From: Treponema medium
GTDB taxonomy: Bacteria; Spirochaetota; Spirochaetia; Treponematales; Treponemataceae
Direction of reading: 5' to 3'
NCBI RefSeq assembly: GCF_017161265.1
Contig: NZ_CP031393.1
Span: 1,922,001 to 1,986,000, forward strand
DNA: 64,000 nt
Below, piece after piece: positions 63,493 through 64,000 of this stretch (its first letter is position 1; each line of letters opens with the position of its first letter). The position numbers were made by a program, and so were the translations under genes. The notes beneath the pieces are model-generated. The model worked only from the letters and a program-made list of their open reading frames with translations. It had not been told where the DNA came from and searched no databases.

Positions 63493-64000
63493 ATGGCACG
63501 ATACGAACTTGGCGCAATTTACGAAATAGATGCAGACGAAAAATCCTATTATGCCCGCCTGCTAAACTATGATTTATACGGGGTGTTCGAACCGATTCAG
63601 AGCGAAATATTGGAAAAATACGGCGAAATATCCGAAGAAGCGTTCGAGAATACACCATACCGTCTGTATATTTCTACCGGCAGCTATGCAGTAAAGCGAG
63701 GCTTTTGGAAAAAGCTTTTTCCTTCGCCCGATAAAACGGATATTGAACGCTGGAGCCGTCCTCTGCATTTAGTTGTATTTACACCTTGGGACATTGAGGG
63801 AGCCCTCAACCGCCGGACTTCATTTGACAAATACGGCCATACTGAAATACTTGATGAAAAAACATATATTCAATGCCTTAAACAGGGCTTTATTTCAATC
63901 ATTCAACCTATGTATGAAAAGATCCCTCAGTTCCTCAATAATTATTACGATAATTGGCCTACAAGTGAAATTTACAGCGACGTCCTAATCAGTACCGGCA
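63493..64000 (+). CDS. Imm26-like immunity protein (3' partial)
   Basis: Open from ATG 63493 (SD GGGAGG) to the window end, 169 codons seen. The N-terminus YELGAIYEIDADEKSYYARLLNYDLYGVFEPI matches the start of the Imm26 family, small cytoplasmic proteins from polymorphic-toxin loci; the rest (YRLYISTGSYAVKRGFWKKLFPSPD..) fits a beta-rich domain. No stop reached. Assignment is by pattern. Confidence 0.5.
   Translation, partial: MARYELGAIYEIDADEKSYYARLLNYDLYGVFEPIQSEILEKYGEISEEAFENTPYRLYISTGSYAVKRGFWKKLFPSPDKTDIERWSRPLHLVVFTPWDIEGALNRRTSFDKYGHTEILDEKTYIQCLKQGFISIIQPMYEKIPQFLNNYYDNWPTSEIYSDVLISTG

Overview
The window looks like a chromosomal segment of a host-associated treponeme (Spirochaetota). 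The case rests on mid-range GC, spirochaete-type lipoproteins with relaxed lipoboxes, a BspA/LRR-type surface lipoprotein, a SpoIIE/STAS partner-switching cluster and very many structured intergenic repeats. No rRNA, tRNA or CRISPR array was recognised.

Layout: 1-2793 is a translationally linked dnaX-ebfC-recR operon, with dnaX entering at the left edge and carrying a -1 frameshift signal. 2999-7860 is a very large surface lipoprotein gene broken by two single-G insertions. 8015-15536 is on the minus strand: a secreted glycosidase-like protein, then lnt, a DegT-type aminotransferase and a three-subunit molybdenum hydroxylase. 15600-19560 holds a galactokinase-like GHMP kinase, a TPR protein and a TPR/NHL/VWA-like secreted protein. 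19937-22403 is an Lrp regulator, aminotransferase and HAD phosphatase operon. 22857-28714 is an oppDFBCA peptide importer. 28889-33245 is a partner-switching module with two SpoIIE phosphatases, a STAS protein and a GHKL kinase, followed by a VanY-like peptidase. 34297-38884 contains a CoA-disulfide-reductase/rhodanese fusion, a lipoprotein and a biotin ECF transporter. 39712-48196 contains an orphan Cas2-like protein, prfB with its +1 frameshift, a PEGA protein, ftsY and a lolCDE-type exporter. 48233-55749 contains a prenyl synthase (minus), rlmE, an EF-G paralogue, a chemoreceptor and a sugar-phosphate isomerase-like protein.

55.8-64 kb is an accessory region. It holds a run of small immunity-type genes, several broken (Imm17-like, DUF1877, DUF4304-like, TfoX_N-like, Imm26-like), with no toxin in view. 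It also holds a decapitated Rpn nuclease between two palindromic repeats, an 11-copy 7-bp tandem repeat and a BspA-like lipoprotein.

The most unusual feature is a set of intergenic hairpin families that recur with changed stem sequence but kept pairing. One is a roughly 150-bp multi-hairpin leader (family L) ending at the Shine-Dalgarno of lrp, oppA, the CoA-disulfide reductase gene and, in a diverged tandem form, prfB. A second is a nested 170-330 bp palindrome (family R) with an invariant central motif and covarying arms. A third (family P) borders the truncated Rpn gene. Smaller hairpins with an invariant apical ACATCCnTGT are nested inside some of these. They could be mobile palindromes, cis-regulatory RNAs, or mobile elements co-opted as leaders. 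This is the best candidate here for an undescribed system.
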